Assembly: GCF_946480305.1 (NCBI RefSeq)
Contig: NZ_CAMLJQ010000001.1
Location: forward strand, 274,647-338,646
Source: an uncultured Caldimonas sp.
GTDB lineage: Bacteria > Pseudomonadota > Gammaproteobacteria > Burkholderiales > Burkholderiaceae
Direction of reading: 5' to 3'
Length of the DNA: 64,000 bases
The position numbers were made by a program, and so were the translations under genes. The notes below the pieces were generated by a model that worked only from the letters and a program-made list of their open reading frames with translations, was not told the DNA's origin and ran no database searches. This document shows positions 1 through 8,749 of this stretch, in pieces (positions within the stretch are counted from its first letter, which is position 1; every line of letters begins with the position of its first letter).

Positions 1-832
1 CCAGCAGCAGCTTGATCGACACCAGCGTCTGGCTCGTGCCGTCGTGCAGGTCGCGCGACAGGCGCGCCCGTTCGTCCTCCTGCGACTGCACCACCTGGTG
101 CGCGAGCAGCCGCAGCTTGGCGTAAGCCACCTTGTGCTCGCTCAGGTTGAAGATGAGCCCGCACACGCCGATCAGGGCCGCGCCGAACACGGCGATGCCG
201 GCGATGATGAGCATCGTCTGGTTCACGTTGGCCTTCACCTGGGCATCGAGCTGGTCCAGCGTGGCCTCGATGTCGTCGAGGTACAAACCCGTGCCGAACA
301 TCCAGCCCCAGCGCTCCAGCGAGACCACGTAGCCCAGTTTCGGCGCCACCTGCTGGCTCGACGGCTTGCGCCACAGGTAGCGCACGAAGCCTCCCCCCGG
401 TTGCCGCGACTGCTCGATCAGCTTCTGGATCACGGGCAGCCCCGCCGGGTCGCGCATCTCCCACATGTTGGTGCCCACCAGTTCGGGCTGGCGCGGGTGC
501 ATCAGGTTCAACCCGTGGGTGTCGTAGAGGAAAAAGTAGCCGTCGCTGCCGAAGTCCATCGACGCCAGCAGCCGGATCGCCTCGCTCCGGGCCGCCTCGT
601 CGTTGCGCCCCGAGGCATAGAGCGGCTGCAGTGCGCTCATCGCGAGCTCCACGTAGTGGCGCAGCTCGGTTTCCTTCGACTTCATGTACGCCGACTCGAC
701 GAGCAGACGCTCGCGCCGCGCCAGGTCCTGTTCCTGGTAGCGTACGGCCAGTGCGATGAGCAGCACCGATGCCACCAGCGGGATCACCGCCAGCAGCACG
801 ATCTTGGTCTTGAGCGGCATTGCGGTGGCCAT
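1..832 (-). CDS. Sensor histidine kinase with Cache domain (C-terminus outside the window)
   Basis: The 277 visible residues are the N-terminal half of a membrane sensor kinase. A first membrane segment lies at about residues 6-25 and a periplasmic single-Cache-type region follows (FGSDGYFFLYD, NLMHPRQPELVGTNMW). A second membrane segment is at about 206-229. The HisKA_3 phosphoacceptor motif RARLSRDLHDG places the phospho-His at H263; the ATPase domain lies beyond the left edge. The ATG at 832 is used because AGGA lies about 11 bases upstream; an in-frame ATG at 820 is the alternative. HisKA_3 kinases normally pair with NarL/FixJ-type regulators, and such a regulator is encoded at 5517-6164. 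That partnership is inferred. Confidence 0.85.
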   Translation of the reverse strand, partial: MATAMPLKTKIVLLAVIPLVASVLLIALAVRYQEQDLARRERLLVESAYMKSKETELRHYVELAMSALQPLYASGRNDEAARSEAIRLLASMDFGSDGYFFLYDTHGLNLMHPRQPELVGTNMWEMRDPAGLPVIQKLIEQSRQPGGGFVRYLWRKPSSQQVAPKLGYVVSLERWGWMFGTGLYLDDIEATLDQLDAQVKANVNQTMLIIAGIAVFGAALIGVCGLIFNLSEHKVAYAKLRLLAHQVVQSQEDERARLSRDLHDGTSQTLVSIKLLL

Positions 833-1517
833 GAAGGTGTCCTGCTTTCCTCATTGGGTCTTCGACCGCGCGCCATTCTTCTTGAGGGCACCACGGCGCA
901 GCACGAATGTGCCTGCATCCTGGGCCCATGCAACTCAGGGAAATGCCGAACCGCTCGCGCTGGGCAGGCGGGGAGTTCGAGCCGGCATCGGTGGCGTCTC
1001 GCTTGTCGCCCGGTGTGCGCCACCGCTGCCGGCTCCCTCCTCTTGCGCTTCGCTCTTCCCCTCAATTGGAAGATGTCCCACGCTGCGCGCGGGACGCGGC
1101 AGTTTCGCGAATCGCACAGCCGCGAGCATCCGTCACACCGCGGGCGTGCTGTACGTGGTTTCACATACTCGTTTACCCGGATGATCGAGCCTCCGAGGCG
1201 TCCGCGGCGCATCGTTCATGCAATGGGGGTGGGCAGTCTTCACCTCGCCGCGAACAACAACGCGGACATCACCGGAGTCGGTGATGCCCGTCCCGCGGGC
1301 GCCTTGCTGGAAGACTGCACACGCCCCAGGGCACCCTCGCCGTGCTCGCAACGCGGCATCGGCCCAGCCGGCCCGACCGAACAGACGAAGAGAATGGCCG
1401 GCCTGTGCGCCTTCCTGCGCCCGCGTCAGCCCGGTTCTGCAGCGGCGCGCTCCATGCGCGAGACGGCGGCCGCAACGCGCGATGGGTGCGCCGCCGTCAA
1501 ATGCCCGCAGCGGCGCA
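833..1517. other. Intergenic stretch of 685 bp, no supported gene
   Basis: Several open frames cross this stretch on both strands. All have Arg/Pro/Ala-rich translations without domain character and start without a good ribosome binding site. It would hold the promoter of the minus-strand kinase on its left. I see no convincing terminator with a T-run, no tRNA fold, and no copy of the CGTAG dyad found elsewhere in the window. Confidence 0.5.
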
Positions 1518-2462
1518 TCACCTCATCGTGCTGGCCTGCACTGCGGCGTTCACCAGCTGCACTCGGTTGCGTACCGAGAAGCGGCGCCGCAGCTGACGCA
1601 GGTGGTAGTCGACCTTGTGCAGCGACAACTGCAGCCGGGAGGCGATCTCCTTGTCGCTCTGCCCGCGGATCAGGCAGTCGAGGATGTCGCGCTGCAGCGA
1701 GGACAGCGGTGTCACGCCGCTCGACTGCGGCAGCTCCGGTTGCACGTGCCGCGACAGGAACTCGTGCATCGACAAGCCGAGCGTCAGGGCCTGGCCCAGC
1801 ACGCTCTCGACGATCCAGCGCCGGCTGGGTGAGCTCGACATGAGGCTGATGACCGTGCGCTCGTTCGGGTGCACCGGCGAGGCCAGGCTGAAGAACACTC
1901 CGCTGCGGATGCCGCTGTCGCGGAAGTCGTCGAGAAAGCGCCGCGCCTTGCCCATCGAGACGCGGGTCTGCGTACTGGCATCCACGTCGTGCAGGTCCCA
2001 CACGAGCGGCAGGCTGGAGCACGGCGCGTCCTGGTGGCGCGGGTCGAGCTCGTGGTAGCGCTCGCGGAAGTAGCGCTGGGTCCAGGCCGGATGCGCATAG
2101 CTGGTGAAGAAGCTGCGCGGCACCGACGTGCCGCGCATCTGCACCGTGGTGCCATACGCCAGCCATTCGAAGCCGATGGCGTGCAACATGCCGCGCACCA
2201 GCCGCTCGCGCTCCTCGACGGTGCCCGCGTTGAGCAGGTCGCTGACCAGGCCGGGCACGCCACCGCGGCGGCGTGCATCGTCGCGCGGCACCAGGTCGCG
2301 CTCACCGTAAAGCAGCACGCCGCCGTCGTGCGCGGTGGGCAGCTGGATCACGTTCGGACGATGCTGAATGTGCACGGCCATCGTGTTGCAAGAAGTGATG
2401 GTGTGGCCGGCATGTGCCGGGGCCGTGTCAGCGTGATCTCGTTCGCAAATCGTCAAATCCAT
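1518..2462 (-). CDS. LuxR-family regulator with autoinducer-binding domain
   Basis: A 314-residue transcriptional regulator. An N-terminal extension of about 60 residues precedes an autoinducer-binding domain at roughly 85-235. That domain keeps the signature Trp/Tyr of WLAYG and the Asp-Pro and Trp of HELDPRH and PLVWD. A LuxR/GerE helix-turn-helix lies at the C-terminus (LQRDILDCLIRGQSDKEIASRLQLS). The start was chosen at the ATG with AAGGGAG seven bases upstream. No LuxI synthase gene is visible, so it looks like a LuxR solo. It is divergent from the LysR gene at 2760. The ligand is unknown: the binding residues are conserved, but solos often bind host or other compounds. Confidence 0.85.
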   Translation of the reverse strand: MDLTICERDHADTAPAHAGHTITSCNTMAVHIQHRPNVIQLPTAHDGGVLLYGERDLVPRDDARRRGGVPGLVSDLLNAGTVEERERLVRGMLHAIGFEWLAYGTTVQMRGTSVPRSFFTSYAHPAWTQRYFRERYHELDPRHQDAPCSSLPLVWDLHDVDASTQTRVSMGKARRFLDDFRDSGIRSGVFFSLASPVHPNERTVISLMSSSPSRRWIVESVLGQALTLGLSMHEFLSRHVQPELPQSSGVTPLSSLQRDILDCLIRGQSDKEIASRLQLSLHKVDYHLRQLRRRFSVRNRVQLVNAAVQASTMR

Positions 2463-2586
2463 GGCGACTCCCTTAGCTCCTGCGATCCCCCGACTGCGGC
2501 AGCGCTGAGTGGTGCACCGTCGCGAGGTTGGGTCGTTGTGCGCGACCCGCTCCTCTAGATCGATACGGGGCAGGCGGAGCGTGAAG

Positions 2587-2612
2587 GAATGCGCACTTCC
2601 GCACAAGCATTC
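2587..2612. promoter_or_regulatory. Inverted repeat in the LuxR/LysR divergent promoter
   Basis: GAATGC and GCATTC are separated by 14 bases, with a nested TGCG/CGCA pair inside. It sits between the divergent LuxR (start 2462) and LysR (start 2760) genes, where LysR regulators usually bind. The operator role is an inference. Confidence 0.25.
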
Positions 2613-2759
2613 TTTTGGAAAACGAGCGTTCGCGTTGCAAGAAAACTGAATCGACGCTCACACGGCATCTCGCGTCATTGCTTGCTTCGCGGTGCGGTCG
2701 ATATGATCGGCGCCCGCCCATATCCGCGGCATTCGTTACGGAACGTTGAGAAAGCCACG

Positions 2760-3725
2760 ATGCGCCTTGATCTGTTTTCGCTGCATCTGTTCGCCGACAT
2801 CGTCGAGACGCGGAGCATCAACCAGGGCGCCAAGCGCAACAACATCGCCGTCTCCGCGGCCAGCAAGCGCATCGCCGATCTCGAGTACCTGTTTGGCACG
2901 CAATTGCTGCACCGCCATGCGCGCGGCGTGTTTCCCACCGATGCCGGCGAGACGCTGCACGGGCGCATCCGCCAGACGCTGGGCGACCTGCAGCAACTAA
3001 TGGTCGAGATGAGCGAGTTCGCCAAGGGAGTGCGCGGGCAGGTGCGGGTGTACTCCAACCTCACCGCGATGATCCACTGCCTGCCAGGCGACCTCGCCGC
3101 CTTCGTCGACGAGCATCGCAACGTGCGCGTGGACCTCGAAGAGCATTCGACCCTCACCACCCTCGAGGCCCTGCAGCGCGGCAGCACCGACGTAGGCATC
3201 GTCGCGCCGGTCACGCCCTACCCGGAAGAGCTGCACTACTGGCACTACGAGACAGTCAAGCATGTCGTGGTCGTTCATCCCACGCACCCGCTCGCCGCGC
3301 GCCCGGCGGTGACCTTCCCCGAGACGCTGGCGTTCGACTACATCGGCCTCGAGGCACGCGGCGGCTGGGACCTGCTGCTGGCCCAGATGGCGCGCGCCTG
3401 CGGCGCAAGCGTCAAGGTGCGCGTGCGCGTCAACGGCTTCGAGGCCGCCTGCCGCATGGTCGAAGCCAACCTGGGGCTGGCCATCGTGCCGGCGATGACT
3501 GCACGCGTCTACGCTCGCCCGCTCGGCCTGCACATGCTGCTGCTCAACGAGGTGTGGTCGTCGGTGCCACTGCATGTGTGCTGCCGCGACCTGAAAACCC
3601 TGCCCGTCTCGGCACGCCTCCTCGTGAAGCACCTGACCGCGCGCCGGCCTGAAGCGCCGATGCAGGTGATGCGCTGGTGGGAGGGCCGCAACCGCCCGAT
3701 GCCGTTGCCCGCCACCACCGGCTGA
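2760..3725 (+). CDS. LysR-family transcriptional regulator
   Basis: A 321-residue protein with the LysR layout: a winged helix-turn-helix at about 5-62 (IAVSAASKRIADLE, FGTQLLHR) and a substrate-binding-like effector domain from about 90 (DVGIVAPV, GLAIVP). The start is the ATG giving MRLDLFSLHLF, which aligns with the N-terminus of the second LysR protein in the window. The paralogue at 7605-8600 shares long blocks such as IAVSAASKRIA and DVGIVAP/DIGIVAP. Each LysR gene sits next to a gene for an autoinducer-binding-domain protein, which suggests a duplicated regulatory module. The effector and targets are unknown. Confidence 0.9.
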   Translation: MRLDLFSLHLFADIVETRSINQGAKRNNIAVSAASKRIADLEYLFGTQLLHRHARGVFPTDAGETLHGRIRQTLGDLQQLMVEMSEFAKGVRGQVRVYSNLTAMIHCLPGDLAAFVDEHRNVRVDLEEHSTLTTLEALQRGSTDVGIVAPVTPYPEELHYWHYETVKHVVVVHPTHPLAARPAVTFPETLAFDYIGLEARGGWDLLLAQMARACGASVKVRVRVNGFEAACRMVEANLGLAIVPAMTARVYARPLGLHMLLLNEVWSSVPLHVCCRDLKTLPVSARLLVKHLTARRPEAPMQVMRWWEGRNRPMPLPATTG

Positions 3726-3741
3726 TCCCATGTTCATGTGT

Positions 3742-3761
3742 CGCTACGAGTCCTCGTAGCG
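3742..3761. promoter_or_regulatory. 20-bp palindrome, best copy of the CGTAG dyad (site A)
   Basis: CGCTACGAG, TC, CTCGTAGCG form a perfect dyad, with 7-2-7 core CTACGAG-TC-CTCGTAG at 3744-3759. It lies 17 bp after the LysR stop and about 90 bp before the start at 3851. The core recurs in near-identical form between sctV and sctQ (15 of 16 bases at 38036-38051). As a hairpin it has no T-run after it, so an operator is more likely than a terminator. Confidence 0.6.
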
Positions 3762-3787
3762 GACACCCCGTTGTACTCCCTTGCGAA

Positions 3788-3801
3788 CGATGTTTACATC
3801 G
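3788..3801. promoter_or_regulatory. Second dyad upstream of the pseudo-receiver/heme-sensor operon
   Basis: CGATGT-TT-ACATCG is a 6-2-6 inverted repeat about 50 bp before the ATG at 3851 and 29 bp downstream of the core of site A. It could be an operator for another regulator or part of the promoter. Its function is not known. Confidence 0.3.
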
Positions 3802-3850
3802 CGTCACACGGCCCGCGGGGCCGGTGACGTGAAGTCGAGGAGTGCATCCG

Positions 3851-4474
3851 ATGAACGCTGTACTGCATCCCATGCACGAGGTCGCGCCCAAAGTGCTGCT
3901 GGTCACACGCCGCTGCACCGCGCGCAGCCTGCCCTGGGCCGACGTGGCCAGCGCCGGTGCCGAAGCATTGGCGCTCTGGCACGACGAACGGCACGGGTTC
4001 GTGTTCGCCGATTTCGGCCAACTCGAAGACGGCATGACCGGCCCCCGCCTGACCCGGCAACTGTGCGCCGCGAGCCCGAGCGTGCAGGTGTTCCTGCTGT
4101 CCGACAGCGTGCAGCCGCCGCAGGTGGCGTGGGCCCGCACGTGCGGCGCGATCGACGTCATTCCACGCAATGCGAAGGCGATCTGGGCCTGCCTGCCCAG
4201 CGACGTGCCCGCGCCGGAGTTCGACTTCCGCCACTCGGATTTCGCGTCGCTGCAACAGGGCCCGCAGGATGTGGCCCAGGAAGTCACCGCAAGGCTGCTG
4301 CGTCACGGGCGCATCGGCCCCGCGTCATCAGTGATCGTGGAAGACGCGATCGAATCCCTCGTGCGCAGCCGTGGCGGTCTGCAGCCCACCGCATGGGACG
4401 TGGCCCTCGTCGTCGCGCGGCAGATCGATGCTGCCGACGACCGGGCGGCCTTCCTGAAGAGCTTCAAGGAGTGA
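3851..4474 (+). CDS. Pseudo-receiver protein upstream of the heme sensor
   Basis: A 207-residue soluble protein I do not recognise by name. Residues about 10-115 follow the layout of a response-regulator receiver: a hydrophobic first strand (PKVLLVTRR), an Asp after the third strand (GFVFADFG), then VQVFLLSD and a final CGAIDVIPRN. The N-terminal acidic pair is absent and the lysine normally near the end is arginine, so phosphorylation in the usual way is doubtful. The C-terminal 90 residues are helical and unassigned. The ATG was chosen because GAGGAG lies eight bases upstream; the GTG nine bases earlier overlaps that site. The stop is three bases from the next ATG, so the two genes are surely co-translated. 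Confidence 0.65.
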   Translation: MNAVLHPMHEVAPKVLLVTRRCTARSLPWADVASAGAEALALWHDERHGFVFADFGQLEDGMTGPRLTRQLCAASPSVQVFLLSDSVQPPQVAWARTCGAIDVIPRNAKAIWACLPSDVPAPEFDFRHSDFASLQQGPQDVAQEVTARLLRHGRIGPASSVIVEDAIESLVRSRGGLQPTAWDVALVVARQIDAADDRAAFLKSFKE

Positions 4475-4477
4475 GCC

Positions 4478-5524
4478 ATGAAGTTCTTCGCACGCCTGAG
4501 CCTCGTCACGCAGTTCACCTTGCTGCTGCTGTTGCTGCTCGTCACGCTCGCGGTGGCCGCGTCGGTCGTCGGCCGCGCGCTCGTGGTGAGCCAGACGTTG
4601 AACGAGAGCCGCTCCGTTGCCGACATGGCCGAGCACATCGGCACCTGGGGCTCACGCTATGGTGGCGTCGCGGTGCGCGTCACCGAGGCGAACCGCATTG
4701 CGCCTGGCACCTACCTCGAGCGCTATGCGTACGCCGTGTCGCCGGCCGACCTGCGCACCTTCGCCGGAGCACGGCTCGATTCGTACAGCGCCGAAATGCA
4801 GCATGCCGGCCGCACCGAGGCCTACTACAGCAAGAACCCGGCGCTGATCCAGCGCGAGATCTCCGACATCGCGGCCGAATCGCCGTCGCGCGCGAAGTTC
4901 CGCATGACGGCGCGTACCGTGCTCAATCCGAACAATGCACCCACGCCTTTCGAGCTGGAAGCCATCGACGCCATCGAAGGCACCGGAGAGCGCGAGTACA
5001 AGGCGGTCAAGGGCAACCAGCTGCTCTATGCGCGCTCTCTGGTCGCGGCCGGCACGTGCCTGCGTTGCCATGGCGAGCGCGAGGCCGCACCCGCCTTCAT
5101 CCGCACCAACGCGCAGTTCAACGGCGGCGGCGGATTCGGCTACCGCGAGGGTCGGCCTGCCGGGATCATCAGCGTGGCGATCCCTTTGCCCGCAACCTTC
5201 GATGCCCTCGCCGGGAGCCTGTCGCCGGCGGGCTGGACGGCGCTGCTCGTGTGCGCTGCCACCGGGGCGCTGATCCTCGTGTTCGTCGCGCGTCGCGTCA
5301 TCGCGCCGGTCAACCGGCTGCGGGCGCATGCCGAGGCCCTGGCCAGCACGGCGGTGTCGGCCGACTTCCAGGTCCTGCCCTTCGGCCGGCCCGACCCGCG
5401 CTCGCGCAATGAGGTCGACCGGCTGGCGCTCGCCATCGGCAACCTGGGCGCTTCGGTGCGGGTGCTGTTCGACAAGGTCCGCGAGGCACGGCGGGCGCGC
5501 TCGGCGGGCGGCGGGGCTACTTGA
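4478..5524 (+). CDS. Membrane c-heme sensor (DUF3365/Tll0287-like) with HAMP and no output domain
   Basis: A 348-residue membrane protein. After an N-terminal membrane segment (about 9-31) comes a periplasmic domain resembling the DUF3365/Tll0287-like family. It carries one c-type heme motif, CLRCH at C194-C197-H198. A second membrane segment (about 247-270) is followed by a HAMP-like linker (ARRVIAPVNRLRAHAEAL), and the protein ends there with no kinase, cyclase or methyl-acceptor module. AAGGAG lies six bases before the ATG. The gene is coupled to the pseudo-receiver gene and overlaps the convergent NarL-type regulator by 8 bp. A heme sensor suggests redox or gas sensing; output would have to go through a partner protein. 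Confidence 0.75.
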   Translation: MKFFARLSLVTQFTLLLLLLLVTLAVAASVVGRALVVSQTLNESRSVADMAEHIGTWGSRYGGVAVRVTEANRIAPGTYLERYAYAVSPADLRTFAGARLDSYSAEMQHAGRTEAYYSKNPALIQREISDIAAESPSRAKFRMTARTVLNPNNAPTPFELEAIDAIEGTGEREYKAVKGNQLLYARSLVAAGTCLRCHGEREAAPAFIRTNAQFNGGGGFGYREGRPAGIISVAIPLPATFDALAGSLSPAGWTALLVCAATGALILVFVARRVIAPVNRLRAHAEALASTAVSADFQVLPFGRPDPRSRNEVDRLALAIGNLGASVRVLFDKVREARRARSAGGGAT

Positions 5525-6164
5525 GGATGCCCATCTGCTGCGCCTCGAACACCGCCTCGCCGCGCGAGTTGACGTGGAGCTTGCGGTAGATGCGCTTGAT
5601 GTACGTGCCGATGGTGTGGATCGACACGCCCAGCAGGTCGGCGATTTCCTGGTAGTTGAACCCGCGCGCCAGCAACTGCAGCACCTGCAACTCCCGATCG
5701 GTCACGTGCTCCGGCTGCGCCTGTGCAGCCGGCTCGGAAGGCCGCACCGGCTGGAACTTGCGCAGCAATTGCCGGGCAATGACCGGTGAGATCGGCGAGC
5801 CACCCGAACGCAGGTCGTCGATGTGCTTGACGATGTCTTCCTTCACCGCCTCTTTCAGCAGGTAGCCACTGGCACCGGCCTCGATGCAGGTGAGCACGTT
5901 GGTCTGGTCGCCGTACATCGTGACGACGAGCACGTCGCAGCCGGGATAGCGCTCCACTGCGCTGCGGATCACGTCGATGCCGTTGCCGTCGGGCAGCCCC
6001 AGGTCGACCAGCAGCACGTCGGGGGCCAACACCTTCAGGCGTTCCAGCGCGTCGCGCGCCGTGGTGCAATGCGCTGCGAGGCGCATGCTGTCGGAGCGCT
6101 CGACTGCCTCTGCGAAACGCTCAGCGAAGCAGATGTCGTCCTCGACCAGCATCACTTCCGTCAT
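5517..6164 (-). CDS. NarL/FixJ-family response regulator
   Basis: A 215-residue two-domain regulator. The receiver domain has the acidic pair at D9-D10, the phosphoacceptor D54 (LLVDLGLPDG) and the late Lys in SGYLLKE. A LuxR/NarL helix-turn-helix follows at about 150-210 (TDRELQVLQLLARGFNYQEIADLLG). The start is the ATG giving MTEVMLVEDD. It is divergent from the kinase gene at 6320, its likely cognate kinase. NarL-family proteins typically bind inverted heptamers with a 2-bp spacer, which is the geometry of the recurrent dyad in this window. That makes it a leading candidate for the regulator of the T3SS sites, by inference. Confidence 0.92.
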   Translation of the reverse strand: MTEVMLVEDDICFAERFAEAVERSDSMRLAAHCTTARDALERLKVLAPDVLLVDLGLPDGNGIDVIRSAVERYPGCDVLVVTMYGDQTNVLTCIEAGASGYLLKEAVKEDIVKHIDDLRSGGSPISPVIARQLLRKFQPVRPSEPAAQAQPEHVTDRELQVLQLLARGFNYQEIADLLGVSIHTIGTYIKRIYRKLHVNSRGEAVFEAQQMGILK

Positions 6165-6319
6165 CGTCGGTCTCTCATGGGAATACGGCACAGCATAGAG
6201 GCCCATCCGATGCGCCGCAACCGGGCGACCCGCAGGTCCCGCTCACGGGTAAGGCCGGGTTGCGCGCGCTGCGCGCGGCAGCGAGCATCGCGGTCACCCG
6301 ACCCATACCGCCTGCTTCC

Positions 6320-7597
6320 ATGAATCCGCCCTCCGCCACCCCCGAGCACCGCATTGCACGCGACCAGCACAACCGGGTGCGCATGATCGGCGTGTCGGCC
6401 GTGAACTACCTGTTCGGCATCGCGACGATGACGCTCTATGCGCTCACCGGCACCGTGGGCTGGCACATCCCGCTGTCGTATGCGGCCGTGAGCATGGGGG
6501 GCAGCGCGGTCTTCTACGCACTGGTGCGCAGCGGCATCAACCTGCGGCTGCGCGAGCCCAATCTGTTCGGCTGGCAGATGGCCTTCGGTGGCCTGATTGC
6601 ACTGATGTTCCTGTGGGCCGCGCCTCAGGTGGCGTTTGCCTGCCTCGCAAGCCTGTTCGTCGTCGGTGTGTTCGGGCTGGTGCAGTTCAGCCTGCCCGAG
6701 TTCCGGCGCGCGATCGTGGCCATCGGCGCGGGCAGCGCCGTCGTGTTCTATCTGGTGTGGGACCGCCTCGCCCTGCCCGCCTCCACCGCGCAGGAGGCCG
6801 TCGTGCTGTGGGTGCTGCTGATCTTCCTGCTCGGCCGCTTCACGGTGGTGGCGGCGCACGTGGGGCTGCTGCGCGAGAAGCTGCACGAGCGCAACCGGCA
6901 GCTGCAGGAGTCGCTCGACCGCATCCAGGAGCTGCTGCTCGCCCGTGCGCGCAAGGAACAGGAGCTCGCCGTTGCGCAGGAAAGGCAGCGCCTGATGCGA
7001 GAGATCCACGACGGCATCGGTGCCAGCCTCAACACCTCGCTCGCGATGATCGAGCGGGGCCGCATGGACCGCCACAGCCTCGCCGCCGTGATGCGCGAGT
7101 GCATCGACGAGCTGCGGCTGACGATCGACTCGCTCGAACCGATGGAGAACGACCTCGTGGCGGTGATCGCGACACTGCGCTACCGGCTCGAGAAGCGCCT
7201 GCTGGCCGCCGGCATCGGCATGGAGTGGCAAGTGCAGGAGCTGCCCGCGCTGCCATGGCTGGAGGTGACGCAGGCGCTGTCGATCATGCGCGTGCTGCAG
7301 GAAGCGCTCAGCAACATCGTGCGGCACTCGCGAGCCACCAGCGTGACCATCGCCACCGCCGAACGCGTTCACGACGGGCGTCCTGGTGTCGAGGTGCGCG
7401 TCAGCGACAACGGCGCCGGCTTCGACGTGACGCTCGCGCAGCAATACGGCCGCGGGCTGCGCAACATGCGCGAGCGGGCGATGAGCCTCGGGGGGCATCT
7501 GAGCGTCGAGTCGGTGCCGGGTGCATCGACCATCGGTCTGTGGCTGCCGCTGCAGCCGGCGCCTGCCGAGCTGCCACGCGCCGTGGCGACCGCCTAG
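6320..7597 (+). CDS. Membrane histidine kinase, HisKA_3 type
   Basis: A 425-residue sensor kinase. The N-terminal 200 residues form about six membrane segments without a large periplasmic domain, so the signal is probably sensed in or at the membrane. A coiled coil (about 195-225) leads to the HisKA_3 site ERQRLMREIHDG with phospho-His H230. The ATPase domain follows, with the N box QEALSNIVRHS and the G box DNGAGFD. The ATG at 6320 was chosen by the onset of the conserved protein; it has no clear Shine-Dalgarno, so the start is uncertain. It lies divergent to the NarL-type regulator at 5517-6164 and is its probable partner. Confidence 0.88.
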   Translation: MNPPSATPEHRIARDQHNRVRMIGVSAVNYLFGIATMTLYALTGTVGWHIPLSYAAVSMGGSAVFYALVRSGINLRLREPNLFGWQMAFGGLIALMFLWAAPQVAFACLASLFVVGVFGLVQFSLPEFRRAIVAIGAGSAVVFYLVWDRLALPASTAQEAVVLWVLLIFLLGRFTVVAAHVGLLREKLHERNRQLQESLDRIQELLLARARKEQELAVAQERQRLMREIHDGIGASLNTSLAMIERGRMDRHSLAAVMRECIDELRLTIDSLEPMENDLVAVIATLRYRLEKRLLAAGIGMEWQVQELPALPWLEVTQALSIMRVLQEALSNIVRHSRATSVTIATAERVHDGRPGVEVRVSDNGAGFDVTLAQQYGRGLRNMRERAMSLGGHLSVESVPGASTIGLWLPLQPAPAELPRAVATA

Positions 7598-7604
7598 CAT
7601 CGCT

Positions 7605-8600
7605 TCAAAGCGGCAGCGCCGCCGCCTCCAACGGCGTGGCAGCCGCGGCCCAGTTGAGCAACGACACCTCGGGCTCGGCCAGCGGGTCGCCGCCGACATA
7701 AGCACGCAGATGGTCGAACAGCAGGCGCGCGCCTTCGGACATCGACTCGGGGGCACGCGTGCAAAGGTCCAGCGGCACGTCGGCCCACGGCTCTTCGAGC
7801 GTCAACACCCGCAGCCCCATGCTCGCCGAACACTGCACCGCCACCGGCAACGGCACGATGCCCACGCCGAGGTTGCTGGCGATCATGCGGCACATGGCAT
7901 CGAAACCGTGCACCCGCACCCGCACGTTGAACGGGCAGCCGCGCTCCTGCGCGAACTTGCTGAGCATGCGGTCCCAGGCGCCTTCGCTGTCCAGACCGAT
8001 GAAGTCATACACGGCGGCCTGCTCGAACGTGACCGAGGTGCGCAAACCCAAAGCGTGGCGCGGGCTGACCACCACGGCCAGTCGCACATGCTGGTAGCGG
8101 AAACGGCGCAGGTCGTCCGGGTAAGGGACGATGGGCGCGACGATGCCGATGTCGGCCTCGCCGCGCGAGACGGCCTTCAATGTCGTCGAGGTCGATTGCT
8201 CGTGCAGATCCACCTTGATCGAAGGATGCCGGGCACAGAAGCTCGCCACGGCATCGGGCAGGTGACACATCATCGCCGTGAGGTTGGCGTACAGCCGTAC
8301 GGGCTGGCGCTTGCCGCTGGCCAGTTCGTGCACCTCGGTCGCCACGCGCTGCAGGTGCATGAAGGTGTCCTGCGCACCCTTGTAGAACGCGAGCCCCGCC
8401 TGAGTGACGGCGACGCCGCGCGCCTGCCGTTGCAACAACTGGGCGCCGAGTTCATGCTCCAGCTCGGCAATGCGTTTGCTGGCTGCCGAGACGGCGATGA
8501 AGTTCTTCTCCGCCCCCTTGCCGATGCTGCCGAGATCGACGATGTCGATGAACAGCTTGAGCGAGAACAGGTCCAGGCGCGTGATCAAAAGACACTCCAC
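7605..8600 (-). CDS. LysR-family regulator, paralogue of the one at 2760
   Basis: A 331-residue LysR protein with an N-terminal winged helix-turn-helix (IAVSAASKRIAELEHELGAQLLQR) and an effector domain (DIGIVAPIVPYPDDL, NLGVGIVP). It resembles the LysR protein at 2760-3725 along most of its length. The GTG at 8600 has GGGAG eight bases upstream; a TTG four codons later, preceded by GGAG, is a good alternative giving a start like the paralogue's. It lies 149 bp downstream of the HTH-less autoinducer-domain gene on the same strand and converges on the kinase gene. Confidence 0.88.
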   Translation of the reverse strand: MECLLITRLDLFSLKLFIDIVDLGSIGKGAEKNFIAVSAASKRIAELEHELGAQLLQRQARGVAVTQAGLAFYKGAQDTFMHLQRVATEVHELASGKRQPVRLYANLTAMMCHLPDAVASFCARHPSIKVDLHEQSTSTTLKAVSRGEADIGIVAPIVPYPDDLRRFRYQHVRLAVVVSPRHALGLRTSVTFEQAAVYDFIGLDSEGAWDRMLSKFAQERGCPFNVRVRVHGFDAMCRMIASNLGVGIVPLPVAVQCSASMGLRVLTLEEPWADVPLDLCTRAPESMSEGARLLFDHLRAYVGGDPLAEPEVSLLNWAAAATPLEAAALPL

Positions 8601-8749
8601 ATCGCGAACTCCCGCAGCTGCCCGGTGCAGCAGCCTGCAATGCAGGCGGAGCCGGGGTGTCCGACGGCCTGCTAGCGAATGCTAACGAGGCCCTCATACG
8701 AAAGCAGCCCCATGAATATGGGACCGCGCGATGCGGCCGTGCAGCGTAC

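Noticed and set aside
3742..3761. Palindrome read as a terminator for the LysR gene
   Set aside because: No T-run follows on either strand, the loop would be only 2-4 bases, and the same core recurs in promoters.
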